From CAVWDI01 sp046259385 (lineage in GTDB: Bacteria > Chloroflexota > Anaerolineae > Anaerolineales > UBA4823), in contig JBJYWI010000225.1 in assembly GCA_046259385.1 (NCBI GenBank), forward strand, positions 1-20,967: DNA of 20,967 bases. Reading direction: 5' to 3'. The notes under the pieces are model-generated. The model was not told the origin of the DNA. It searched no databases and worked only from the letters and a program-made list of their open reading frames with translations. The first letter of the stretch is position 1. Each line of letters starts with the position of its first letter. Shown here piece after piece: positions 1 to 7,582 of the stretch. The position numbers and the translations under genes were made by a program.

Positions 1-190
1 CATATTTCTATTTGATTGAATGGTAAATGATTAAAACATATAATGGAGAAAACCCCATTGAAGCATATTGGTTTCGAAAAAGTGTGTAAAAAATTCCGAT
101 AAATACCTCAGACTTTTATCCGGGACAAAAATTCACCAGTATCCTAATTCACCGTACTGTTTTTTTCTCTACTTTAAATTTAATACACCA

Positions 191-218
191 TTAACAAAAC
201 AGAAAAACAATATATAAT
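191..218 (+). promoter_or_regulatory. Probable sigma-70 promoter of the PlsC-like gene
   Basis: A -35-like TTAACA (191-196) and a perfect TATAAT (213-218) are separated by 16 bp. Transcription would start near 225 and leave a leader of about 75 nt before the ATG at 299. The surrounding 1-298 stretch is AT-rich and holds no open frame or other structure that I can support. The match is 5/6 plus 6/6 to consensus, but AT-rich DNA gives chance hits, so confidence is moderate. Confidence 0.45.
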
Positions 219-298
219 CAAGCATCAACCAATCCGGATAGATTACCAACGGAAAAATTCTAGACAGCTGTGTTTTTATTTGATAGTGAGGAAGAAAA

Positions 299-1843
299 AT
301 GGCGGCAGAACAACATACATCAAGCTTGTCTCTGGCAGCGCGAATACTCTTTAGAGTGATACTTGCTCCCTGGTATTTAATTGTATTTATCTTCCGTTTG
401 CTTTACCGGTTCCATATTGAGAATCCTGAAAAACTGCCTTCTGAAGGCCCGGGTATTTTTTGTATGAAGGAGCCCTCCCTGATGGGTATGTTTCCATCTG
501 GATATATCGCCATTAAAACGATCGTCCCGATGGTGTTTAGAGATCCCCCAACCCCCCTGCAGGCGTATATGCGCGACCAATTATTCAGCCATAGTTATAT
601 GAAAAATGCTTTCAAATTACGAGATAAATATGGGATACCAGTTCGTATCCGTCCATTAACCCCACATGCTGCTGGTAAGCAGGCGCTGTATCTGCTTGAA
701 GGAGTGCGCTGCCTGCAGAACGATGGGCTGATATTGATGAACCCGGAGGGGATCGGGACGTGGGACGGGCTGCCGGTGCCGCTTGGGAAATCCTCCGCCT
801 GGCTGGCATTGCACAGTGGGGCGCCAATAATTCCTGCGATCTGCACGATGGGCGCGTATGAAAACTGGCCATCCTGGCAGAGTTTTCCTTCATTGCGTGG
901 ACGCCTGGCGGTCAGGGTGGGCGACCCATTATATCTGTCAGAAGGTCCGATGGAAAACGTAACGGATGATGACCTGGTCGAAGCGACGGAGAAGATATCG
1001 GAGGTATTTAACCGGCTCAGCTACGGGGAAGGGGGAATTGAAGGTTGGGTTGGGACGATACTGCAAAATGGCAAAGTGCTTGATGCGGTTCCCCAGATTA
1101 ATCCCCCCACGGGATTGGTGCCCCCGGAAAAATGGTCGGTCAACCCCAAAAGCTACCCGCTTTCCAAACGGCGGGTGTCGCTGCTGCTCTGGCGTTGCCC
1201 GGTGTGTAAGGTGTATGATGCGCTCGACCACGAGCGGCCCTGGTTCCGGCAGGAGTTAGTCCGCTGTCAGTCGTGCCGCACGGTCTGGGAATTTGAGCGG
1301 ATCCCTTATCACGATTTTCGGATGCGAGTTATTGAAGGGGCGCCGGAACTTGTTGGACTGGATATGCCGCTGTCCGTATGGAATGGGGTAATGAAAGAAG
1401 GATTCAAGCCGGTGCCAGTCCCGGCGGAAGACATCGATCTGGTGGAAGGGGAAGAGGCGTATCTTCAGGTTGATGGAGCGCTGTTGAAACCGCATAAACC
1501 GAATCAGCTGTTTGAGGATTGGGAAGAACAGGAGGCGCCGAAGACCCAGCCTCAGGGCCAAAAAACTGGAGCTGAACGGGTAGCCATTGGCGCTGGCAAG
1601 CTCACAATGACCAATAAAAGACTGCAGTGGAAAGGAGACCAAAGGATCGTCGATTTCTACTGGACTTCGGTTCAGGCAGTTCACAATTGGGAACCCAATG
1701 TATTGGGCATAGTATACGGGCGAGCTCAATATGATATTCCACTTGCAAATGAGATTGGGTTGAAATGGGTTTCCCACGCTGGCGAAATCCTCAAACATTT
1801 AGCTGAGACAGAGGATCACGAGTACACAATTTCACCGTACTAA
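299..1843 (+). CDS. PlsC-like acyltransferase domain fused to a zinc ribbon and PH/GRAM-like tail
   Basis: The 514-aa protein begins with a hydrophobic segment (about residues 16-38), suggesting attachment to the cytoplasmic face of the membrane. Residues about 45-240 follow the layout of 1-acylglycerol-3-phosphate acyltransferases, with the substrate-binding NPEG motif at 148-151 and a later GAPIIPA block. The expected catalytic HX4D motif is absent: the matching place reads CMKEPSLMGMF (55-65), with no His or Asp. A four-Cys zinc ribbon follows (C300, C303, C323, C326). The last 80 residues contain LTMTNKRLQWKG, typical of PH/GRAM-like domains. GAGGAAG lies just upstream of the ATG. Membership of the PlsC superfamily is fairly secure; acyltransferase activity is doubtful because of the lost dyad. 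It may instead bind or sense lipids. It appears to be a single-gene unit. Confidence 0.75.
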   Translation: MAAEQHTSSLSLAARILFRVILAPWYLIVFIFRLLYRFHIENPEKLPSEGPGIFCMKEPSLMGMFPSGYIAIKTIVPMVFRDPPTPLQAYMRDQLFSHSYMKNAFKLRDKYGIPVRIRPLTPHAAGKQALYLLEGVRCLQNDGLILMNPEGIGTWDGLPVPLGKSSAWLALHSGAPIIPAICTMGAYENWPSWQSFPSLRGRLAVRVGDPLYLSEGPMENVTDDDLVEATEKISEVFNRLSYGEGGIEGWVGTILQNGKVLDAVPQINPPTGLVPPEKWSVNPKSYPLSKRRVSLLLWRCPVCKVYDALDHERPWFRQELVRCQSCRTVWEFERIPYHDFRMRVIEGAPELVGLDMPLSVWNGVMKEGFKPVPVPAEDIDLVEGEEAYLQVDGALLKPHKPNQLFEDWEEQEAPKTQPQGQKTGAERVAIGAGKLTMTNKRLQWKGDQRIVDFYWTSVQAVHNWEPNVLGIVYGRAQYDIPLANEIGLKWVSHAGEILKHLAETEDHEYTISPY

Positions 1844-1945
1844 AAATTTCTTAAATACAATTGGTGTGAGGCTGGAAATTTAACCTTTAATGCATTGTGG
1901 ATTTAGTGAAGTATTGGGAATTCGTTCAAAAAATGGGAACAGGTC

Positions 1946-2602
1946 ATGAAATATTCAAATTACTCTAGAGCAGCATTGGCATTTTGTTTTGTATCCTTCT
2001 GTATCGGGCTCTTTTCGTGCAGCCCTGAACCACCAGTAATCGCATCAACAGAGACGGAGGCAATAGTTACAACCCTTCCGGAAGCAGATTCAGAGAAGAT
2101 AGGGGGAATTACTGAGACAGTAGTTCCGCCAGAACCTTCAAATACACCGACTAGCACCTCTCCGCCAACTTATACAGCTACTCCAGAAGACTCCCCAACC
2201 CCTACACAATCAGAGGAAACATTTGAATTGCAGATCACACAGGAAGAGCTGACCGAAATTGTTGACAAAGGAATGAGCTCAAATGAAGAAGCTGTTATGG
2301 AGAACAATACAGTTGAATTAACCAACAATGCCATGGAGATTCGCTCCCAGGTATCCCAAATGGGATTTACATTACCGCTGGAAGTGGTCCTTTCAGTGTC
2401 CGCAGATTCGTGTGAGCCGAAAGTCACCATAATTTCATCTTCAGTCGGCATGTTTGATATGCCAGATAATGGAAAAGAAGGCATGAAAGCTATGGTCAGA
2501 GGCATCCTGTTGGATATTTTGCACGAAATGTCTGAAAATGCCTGCATTCAGGAAATTGAAATTGATGATGGGGTGATTACATTGCTTGGCACAATTGAAT
2601 AA
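1946..2602 (+). CDS. Secreted lipoprotein with Thr/Pro-rich linker, function unknown
   Basis: The 218-aa product has a type II signal peptide: positively charged start, hydrophobic core, and lipobox LFSC with the lipidated Cys at residue 25. A linker rich in Thr, Pro, Ser and Glu (about 30-92) would hold the folded domain away from the membrane. The domain from about 94 onward starts with a TQEELTEIV segment and ends in alternating hydrophobic residues (GVITLLG). That pattern faintly recalls YpmS/LmeA-type (DUF2140/DUF2993) lipid-binding folds, but I do not recognise the family with confidence. The ATG at 1946 follows GGAACAGG as a possible ribosome site. It stands alone, 102 bp after the PlsC-like gene and 173 bp before the next gene. 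Confidence 0.7.
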   Translation: MKYSNYSRAALAFCFVSFCIGLFSCSPEPPVIASTETEAIVTTLPEADSEKIGGITETVVPPEPSNTPTSTSPPTYTATPEDSPTPTQSEETFELQITQEELTEIVDKGMSSNEEAVMENNTVELTNNAMEIRSQVSQMGFTLPLEVVLSVSADSCEPKVTIISSSVGMFDMPDNGKEGMKAMVRGILLDILHEMSENACIQEIEIDDGVITLLGTIE

Positions 2603-2775
2603 ATAACAGGCTCTAATTTATTGTAAGGTTGACTAAATAATCAAACTCGCCACAAACTAAAAATATGGCATCGGAGAGAATTTGATATTTCTTAGTAATT
2701 TAAAAAACAGTTCACCAAGGTGGATGGAATCTTTGTTAGGCAATTGACAACTTATCGGCATAAAGAAAAAATGTA

Positions 2776-3483
2776 ATGGAATTGATCGCAGCCAGAACTT
2801 TTAATTCTCTGTATATTTACCTTGATATCATTTGGCTGGTTATCTATATACTCGTCCTGATCAATACGAAAAGACACCTGGCAATACTGGCCGGTATTGC
2901 GGGAGGTCTGATTTATTTTCTTGTTGACTATGGGATTTTTTATCAAGCCCTGGGTTCTCGAGTAATAGAGGGAGCTGACCCTTTTTGGTTTTTGCTGTGG
3001 CTCAGCTTTAGCTATGGCCTGACAAATTTCTCCTGGATCTGGTTACTCTTGGATCGTGATAGATTTTCAGTAGAGTGGTCGCTTCTTCCAATTATCGGTT
3101 GGATTGCGGTAGCTCTGCTGAGCCAGAACCTAGGAAAGAATTTGCAGCAGATATCCATTTACCGAACGACCTCTGCCTACCACGGCATAATGGCATTAAT
3201 ACTGTTCGTTGGCTATCTTTACCTGGTAGTTCATAATCTGCGCACAGAAGAAAAGGGAGATGGTCGCGTGAACCTGCTGTGGTTGTTAGCGATTGGTATT
3301 GGTGTGCAGTTCAGCTGGGAATTTATCCTGCTTATTACAGGAATCCGTCCACCAGAGATCATGCCTCTGCTGGTAAACTCACTCGTGGAAACCAATATGG
3401 GTATGCCTTATTTATACTTAATTCACAGATCAGTATCTGCGAAACTTAATCAAGATTTATCGCCAAAAATAAAATCAAACTAA
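2776..3483 (+). CDS. Polytopic membrane protein of unknown function
   Basis: The 235-aa protein is mostly hydrophobic, with six clear membrane segments at roughly residues 12-30, 35-57, 69-92, 101-118, 135-154 and 165-190, and a possible seventh near 196-214. Loops are short, and I see no nucleotide-binding, metal-binding or transporter signature. Trp and Tyr cluster at the membrane borders, as expected for a true integral membrane protein. The ATG at 2776 directly follows an abortive ATG-TAA at 2771 and lacks a strong Shine-Dalgarno. A TTGACA at 2744-2749 could be a -35 element but has no good -10 partner. I do not recognise the family. Confidence 0.7.
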   Translation: MELIAARTFNSLYIYLDIIWLVIYILVLINTKRHLAILAGIAGGLIYFLVDYGIFYQALGSRVIEGADPFWFLLWLSFSYGLTNFSWIWLLLDRDRFSVEWSLLPIIGWIAVALLSQNLGKNLQQISIYRTTSAYHGIMALILFVGYLYLVVHNLRTEEKGDGRVNLLWLLAIGIGVQFSWEFILLITGIRPPEIMPLLVNSLVETNMGMPYLYLIHRSVSAKLNQDLSPKIKSN

Positions 3484-3922
3484 ATTTTTTGTTTAAGATT
3501 GCTGGAGCATCTAAATTTACAATGAGGGGAATCTTCGGATCCCAGAATGAAAACCACCAGGAACAAAGCATCTCTACCGAGAGCATCTAATATTGGTATC
3601 AATTGTTGATCTCAATTCGTTTATTTAATTCATTATTCTAATTCCAAAGAAGGCTTTCACTTTCTTTTTCCCATCCCTGTTTCCAATACCTACCGAATTG
3701 ATGATTGCAGCATAATTCATTTCCCATCATAACAAATTGATTTTCACCTTTTAAACCAAAACTGGAACGTTCTTTTGAGGTTGGGTTGAACGTTTTGACG
3801 ACACCAATTGGATATACTGGCGTCATAGTATGTCGTTAAAACATCCGTATAAACCGTGAAGAAAAAGGATTGATCAACAGGAGAACTTGCCCCATAAATA
3901 ATCATTATTTGGAGGTAATAAG
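3484..3922. other. AT-rich intergenic stretch with possible coding relic
   Basis: This stretch separates two plus-strand genes and holds no convincing intact gene. On the minus strand two overlapping out-of-frame open stretches (3744-3905 and 3638-3826) give protein-like translations, listed separately as a possible pseudogene. I see no terminator hairpin, tRNA or array of repeats here. The rest is low-complexity AT-rich DNA. Confidence 0.5.
3638..3905 (-). pseudogene. Possible frameshifted gene relic
   Basis: Reading the minus strand, one frame from an ATG at 3905 gives a 53-residue stretch containing IYGASSPVDQ and FTVYTDVLTTYYDA, then stops at 3744. A second frame (ATG at 3826, stop at 3638) gives 62 residues containing SFGLKGENQF and GRYWKQGWEKESESLLWN. 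Joined by one frameshift in the 3744-3826 overlap they would read as a single soluble C-terminal domain. I do not recognise the parent family. The alternative is chance: both stretches are short, and no ribosome site precedes them. Confidence 0.25.
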
Positions 3923-4138
3923 ATGAGGACTGTATATTATGAGCAAGAGATGCTTAAAACCCGCCGGAGCGAGATAATGCAGGAATATAAAAACATCCAG
4001 CCAAAGCAATTGAAAATCCCTCAAAAAGTCCGACAGATAAATTCTTTTCAAATAAGATGGTTGAGTTTATTGTCGATCCTTATTCAAACATTCCAATACA
4101 ACAAAGATAAGACAGAATTAAAACCTTCAGACTCCTGA
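3923..4138 (+). CDS. Small hypothetical protein, 71 aa
   Basis: This short ORF is supported mainly by a near-ideal ribosome site: GGAGG seven bases before the ATG (GGAGGTAATAAGATG). The product is basic and polar, rich in Lys, Gln, Ile and Arg, with a helical N-terminal part (about 1-30) and one mildly hydrophobic stretch, WLSLLSILIQTF (about 46-57), that could be an amphipathic or weak membrane helix. No signal peptide or known motif is visible. It stands alone in a gene-poor region beside probable coding relics, so it may be a real small protein or a remnant. I do not recognise it. Confidence 0.4.
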   Translation: MRTVYYEQEMLKTRRSEIMQEYKNIQPKQLKIPQKVRQINSFQIRWLSLLSILIQTFQYNKDKTELKPSDS

Positions 4139-4750
4139 TGCAGATATTTGTAAACATCCTTATTTAAGAATTTAATCAGATAGGGAAAAGAAGGCATCCA
4201 GTGCAGTAGAATTCTGTATCAAATACTCTATCATCAATCGGGTGCAAACAATCCTTGTCGCAAAATGAATTTTCCACTCCCATTCTCAAGAACTGGATCT
4301 GCCCGCTTGCGCAAAAAATTCAGAGAAGGGATTTCCATTTTAATCATAATAACCTTGCAAGCGGTATGGGAAGTTGCTATGATTGTTCACCTGACCTAGG
4401 TTTTGGTATCATAAAGGATCTGATCGGGCGCAGCCAGGATGCAGTCCGCCTGGCGAGCGGTAAAATCATCTACTGTTTTTACTTCCACCACCTGGTCCAA
4501 CATGTTGGTGGAGCGAAGAAGTTTCAGTTTATCCAGAAAGAGCCTGACTTTTTTGATTTGAAGTTTGTTCCCAGAGGTAATTCGTTTTGTATCAAGCAAG
4601 AGGAATTCATCTGTGAGGCTGTAAGAAAGAACCTCGAAGGTTCTGTAATCCATATTAGACCAGTGGACATCATCCCGAATGACCCCTCCGGAAAACTGCG
4701 CTATGTCATATCAGAGCTGTGAAGCAGGGTGATAGGTGGATTGGTAGCGT
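4139..4750. other. Gene-poor interval before the membrane protein/hydrolase pair
   Basis: No intact gene is supported here. A plus-strand frame opening with TTG at 4255 and running to 4722 lacks a ribosome site and has an unnatural composition rich in His, Cys and Phe. The opposite strand reads more like protein at 4396-4701 and is listed as a possible relic. Nothing resembling a terminator, RNA gene or repeat is visible. Confidence 0.45.
4396..4701 (-). pseudogene. Possible degraded coding remnant
   Basis: The minus-strand frame is open from a stop at 4702-4704 to a stop at 4396 (about 101 codons). Its translation looks natural: it opens FSGGVIRDDVHWSNMDYR and later includes LRSTNMLDQVVEVKTVDDF. 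The only ATG (4653) lies inside the protein-like part, so an original 5' end seems lost. Just downstream on the same strand, a different frame gives a short run containing LRKRADPVLENGSGKFI (about 4260-4330), consistent with frameshift decay. I do not recognise the family. A chance open frame remains possible. Confidence 0.25.
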
Positions 4751-5299
4751 ATGAAATTTCTCACTAAATTTCCGGATTGGCAGGCATCCCTGCCTGTTTT
4801 TTCGCTGATCTTATTCATCGTATATTCATTCACTACCTACCGGATGCTGTTCCAGATTCCAAGCTGGCTGTATTCGCACTCAAAGGTGGACATTTTTTTC
4901 CTGGCTTCATATGTGTTTGCATTTGCTTTTATTGAATGCACTATGCTGTTTTTATTTATCCTGCTGATGAACTTAATTCTGCCCTCTCAATTCTTTCGCG
5001 CCCATTTTATTGCACAGGGGAGCCTGGTTGTTACAGCCTGTACATTCTGGGCATTGATTCTGAAGTTGTATGCTCGCGGGTACGAATTTAATGATTTGCG
5101 TGAACCATTTGAATGGCTGTTGATTTTCGCACTTTCATTGGTCGTCACCCTCTTGGCAGCATCGATCCTCATGAAACGGCACCAGCGCATTGAAGAATTA
5201 ATTGAATCGATTGCAGACCGAATGGTTATTTTCACCTGGATTTATGCTCCTGTCGGTCTGGTTTCTCTTTTAATAGTGTTGGTGCGAAACATCATTTAA
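4751..5299 (+). CDS. Five-helix membrane protein, partner of downstream hydrolase
   Basis: The 182-aa protein has five predicted membrane spans at about residues 13-34, 47-77, 87-108, 121-141 and 159-180, with no soluble domain. Its stop lies 22 bp before the ATG of the sulfatase-fold hydrolase, so the two are almost certainly co-transcribed. Five N-terminal helices followed by a Thr-dependent sulfatase-fold domain is the layout of LtaS and EptA-type enzymes. Here the helices and catalytic domain are separate genes, so this may be a membrane anchor or lipid-presenting partner; that is inference. The ribosome site before the ATG is weak. No known family is recognised. Confidence 0.65.
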   Translation: MKFLTKFPDWQASLPVFSLILFIVYSFTTYRMLFQIPSWLYSHSKVDIFFLASYVFAFAFIECTMLFLFILLMNLILPSQFFRAHFIAQGSLVVTACTFWALILKLYARGYEFNDLREPFEWLLIFALSLVVTLLAASILMKRHQRIEELIESIADRMVIFTWIYAPVGLVSLLIVLVRNII

Positions 5300-5321
5300 T
5301 AAGGGCTGTGTTTCAGTTTAT

Positions 5322-6869
5322 ATGAAAAAATCGATTAATCGCCGCGATTTCATAAAGCTTTCGGCTGCAATGCTTTTTTTCCCAGTCGCATCTGATCTGC
5401 TTGATATAAAGGCTGAAATTGAGGGAATAGCCGCAAATAATTCACAGTTTAATAATGTGATTATCATTCTCTTTGATGCATTATCCGCATTGCATCTGAC
5501 GACTTACGACTACCCGCGCAGTACCAGCCCAAACCTAGCAAAATTTGCGGATAGATCGTTTGTATATCACAACCATCATTCGGCGGGCAACTTTACAACG
5601 CCCAGCACCGCTTCATTCCTCACCGGAACATATCCCTGGAAGCACCGTGCATTTGCATATGGCAACCGGGTGAATGAACAGCATGCACCCGGGAACATGT
5701 TTGGGTTATTAAGATCGAGGTATAACCAGATCGCATACACGCAAAATCTGTATGCTGACACTTTCCTGCGTCAGTTTTCCCCCTTCCTGGATCGACACCT
5801 TCCTCTGGGTAGTTTTTCACTAACCGGCGGTACATTTTATGATAATTTTGCCCAGAAGGATTCCTATTACGCTATGGGCAGTCTGGATGATTTTCTCTTT
5901 GACCAGGATGAGACCAGCGGGTCATTATTTCTCTCTCCAGTGACCGATTTTATCTCTGCCATTAAACTGGTTTCCGCGAAAAAGAAATTTCAAAACCAGT
6001 ACCCTTTGGGTTTTCCCAGACAGCCGAAAACGAAACTAGCTTTTACAATCGACCAGGTAATTGATGGGGTCATACAATCCATGGAGAATTGGGAATCTCC
6101 TTTCCTGGCTTATCTCCATTTTATTCCCCCGCACAGTCCTTATCGGCCTCATAGAGACTACCTGGATTTTTTTAATGATAGCTGGGAACCTATTGAAAAA
6201 CCTGTCCATCAGTTGTCAAAGGAAATTTCCCAGGACAGTCTGAATAAATCAAGAAGGGATTACGACCGCTACATAGCAAATCTTGATGCTGAGGTCGGAC
6301 GTCTTTTCGACTACCTGGAAGGGACGGGGTTGATGGAGAATTCTTATGTCATATTCACCTCTGACCACGGAGAGATGTTTGAACGCGGTATGAGAGGCCA
6401 CTCAACCCGAATGGTATTTGAGCCAATATTGCGAATACCGCTGTTTATATCCGTTCCCGGCAACCGCCTCCGAAAGGATATATATTCGTTAACCAATACC
6501 GTCGATTTACTTCCCACTTTGCTGCATATAGCTGGATTGCGGGTTCCCGAATGGTGTGAGGGGATGGTCCTGCCTGGATTTGGCGCTGAAAAATCTTCTG
6601 ATCGCCCGGCTTACGCGGTAGAAGCAAAGTCCAATTCGATATTTAAACCGCTCACTAAGGCATCCGTTGTGCTGTTTAAGGACCAGTACAAATTGATCCG
6701 GTATCTTGGCTATAAAGGCGCTCCTTATGGTTACGAATTTTTTGATTTAAAGAATGACCCGGAGGAGTTAAACAACCTTTATTTAACTCATAAGGCTGCA
6801 AAAGAAATGCAGGCGGCGCTTGATCTGAAAATTTCACAGGTAAACAAACCGTTCACAAAAGAGACATAA
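5322..6869 (+). CDS. Tat-type sulfatase-fold hydrolase with Thr at the nucleophile position
   Basis: The 515-aa protein belongs to the alkaline phosphatase/sulfatase superfamily. It starts with a twin-arginine motif NRRDFIK (6-12) and a short hydrophobic stretch, pointing to Tat export. A metal-binding Asp lies at D52 (LFDAL). The active-site segment reads FTTPSTASFLTG (91-102), aligning with the sulfatase signature CxPSRxxxLTG, but Thr92 replaces the Cys/Ser converted to formylglycine and Thr96 replaces Arg. HFIPPHSPY and the second metal site SDHGE (D348, H349), followed by GHS at 359-361, are intact. Thr cannot become formylglycine, so a phosphodiesterase or phosphotransferase acting on envelope material is more likely than a sulfatase. 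It follows a five-helix membrane protein with a 22-bp gap. Fold assignment is strong; the substrate is unknown. Confidence 0.85.
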   Translation: MKKSINRRDFIKLSAAMLFFPVASDLLDIKAEIEGIAANNSQFNNVIIILFDALSALHLTTYDYPRSTSPNLAKFADRSFVYHNHHSAGNFTTPSTASFLTGTYPWKHRAFAYGNRVNEQHAPGNMFGLLRSRYNQIAYTQNLYADTFLRQFSPFLDRHLPLGSFSLTGGTFYDNFAQKDSYYAMGSLDDFLFDQDETSGSLFLSPVTDFISAIKLVSAKKKFQNQYPLGFPRQPKTKLAFTIDQVIDGVIQSMENWESPFLAYLHFIPPHSPYRPHRDYLDFFNDSWEPIEKPVHQLSKEISQDSLNKSRRDYDRYIANLDAEVGRLFDYLEGTGLMENSYVIFTSDHGEMFERGMRGHSTRMVFEPILRIPLFISVPGNRLRKDIYSLTNTVDLLPTLLHIAGLRVPEWCEGMVLPGFGAEKSSDRPAYAVEAKSNSIFKPLTKASVVLFKDQYKLIRYLGYKGAPYGYEFFDLKNDPEELNNLYLTHKAAKEMQAALDLKISQVNKPFTKET

Positions 6870-6883
6870 ATAACCGGCTCTGC

Positions 6884-6911
6884 TTGACTTGTTGGAAAAA
6901 ATTTGTATAAT
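6884..6911 (+). promoter_or_regulatory. Strong sigma-70 promoter of the TetR/ABC exporter operon
   Basis: TTGACT (6884-6889) and a perfect TATAAT (6906-6911) are separated by 16 bp. Start of transcription is expected near 6918, about 32 nt before the tetR ATG. The -10 hexamer lies inside the left arm of the 36-bp palindrome, so a bound repressor would block RNA polymerase directly. Confidence 0.8.
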
Positions 6912-6940
6912 AATGAACGAACGTTCGTTCATTATTATAC
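6905..6940 (+). promoter_or_regulatory. 36-bp perfect palindromic operator for the TetR regulator
   Basis: Every base from 6905 to 6922 pairs with its partner from 6940 to 6923, centred between 6922 and 6923. The core is GAACGAACGTTCGTTC, so each half contains GAAC twice in tandem, flanked by TAATAAT. It covers the -10 element and the likely start site 10 bp upstream of the tetR ATG. TetR-family proteins bind such inverted repeats as dimers, and autoregulation of the operon is the natural reading. The doubled half-sites may allow two dimers to bind. Confidence 0.85.
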
Positions 6941-6949
6941 GAGATAATA

Positions 6950-7582
6950 ATGTCAGAGGATATTCAGAGAGAATCCGGGGGTAAGAAACAGGAAATCGTC
7001 CAGGCAGCCCATGATTTATTTGTTAAGCAGGGTTACCATGGCACCTCGATGCGCCAGATTGCCAGAAGCGCTGAGATCGCGCTGGGGGGTCTTTACTATC
7101 ACTTCAACAGCAAAGAGCAGGTATTTAAAGAGGTCTTTCTCAGATACCATCCATACCACGATGTGATGCCGGTTTTAATATCTGCCGAAGGGGAAACGGT
7201 TGAACAGGTCGTAGGTAATGCTATAAAGCAAATGATCCAGGCGCTTGGGGATCGTCCCGATTTTATGAATCTGATGTTTATAGAAGTTGTAGAGTTCAAC
7301 AGCGAACATGTCGGCGAACTGGCATCTTCGTTGAGACCATACCAGCTGGAGATTGTCGAACGGATTGTTCAGCTTGACAGGGACAGACTGCGGCCGATTC
7401 CGCCGTTAATGCTAATTCGCACATTTTTCGGTTTGTTTTTTTCATATTTGATCACTGAAATCGTCCTTGCGAAACAAGCTCCTGAAGAAATGCGGGAGAA
7501 CGCCCTCGAGTACTTCATTGATATTTACCTGCATGGAATTCTTAGAGACAATGCTGGCACCCAAGGAATAGCACAGGTATGA
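6950..7582 (+). CDS. TetR family transcriptional repressor of the exporter operon
   Basis: The 210-aa protein has the standard TetR N-terminus: helices from KKQEIVQAAHDLF, then the helix-turn-helix GTSMRQIARSAEIALGGLYYHF at about 31-52. The remainder is the helical ligand-binding and dimerisation domain, which would sense the exported compound or a related signal. It is the first gene of the operon, sits directly behind the palindromic operator, and its TGA overlaps the permease ATG by 4 bp (ATGA), implying translational coupling. By position it corresponds to CecR in front of ybhGFSR in E. coli, but the ligand cannot be read from the sequence. Only a weak purine-rich ribosome site precedes the ATG. 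Confidence 0.93.
   Translation: MSEDIQRESGGKKQEIVQAAHDLFVKQGYHGTSMRQIARSAEIALGGLYYHFNSKEQVFKEVFLRYHPYHDVMPVLISAEGETVEQVVGNAIKQMIQALGDRPDFMNLMFIEVVEFNSEHVGELASSLRPYQLEIVERIVQLDRDRLRPIPPLMLIRTFFGLFFSYLITEIVLAKQAPEEMRENALEYFIDIYLHGILRDNAGTQGIAQV

Noticed and set aside
1..298. Possible RNA gene or riboswitch in the AT-rich left edge
   Set aside because: No stable paired structure or known motif was found; only a promoter-like pair is supported.
1256..1798. Long minus-strand open frame inside the PlsC-like gene
   Set aside because: It lies entirely antisense to a gene with clear motifs and has no start signals or domain.
2744..2775. TTGACA as -35 of a promoter for the membrane protein at 2776
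   Set aside because: No acceptable -10 at 15-19 bp; the downstream bases are nearly all A.
4255..4722. Plus-strand open frame of 155 codons beginning with TTG
   Set aside because: No ribosome site, odd composition rich in His, Cys and Phe, no recognisable domain, and the opposite strand reads more like protein. Treated as an antisense shadow.
6934..6939. Divergent minus-strand TATAAT created by the symmetry of the operator
   Set aside because: No -35 at the right distance on that strand, and the adjacent gene to the left ends toward it rather than starting from it.
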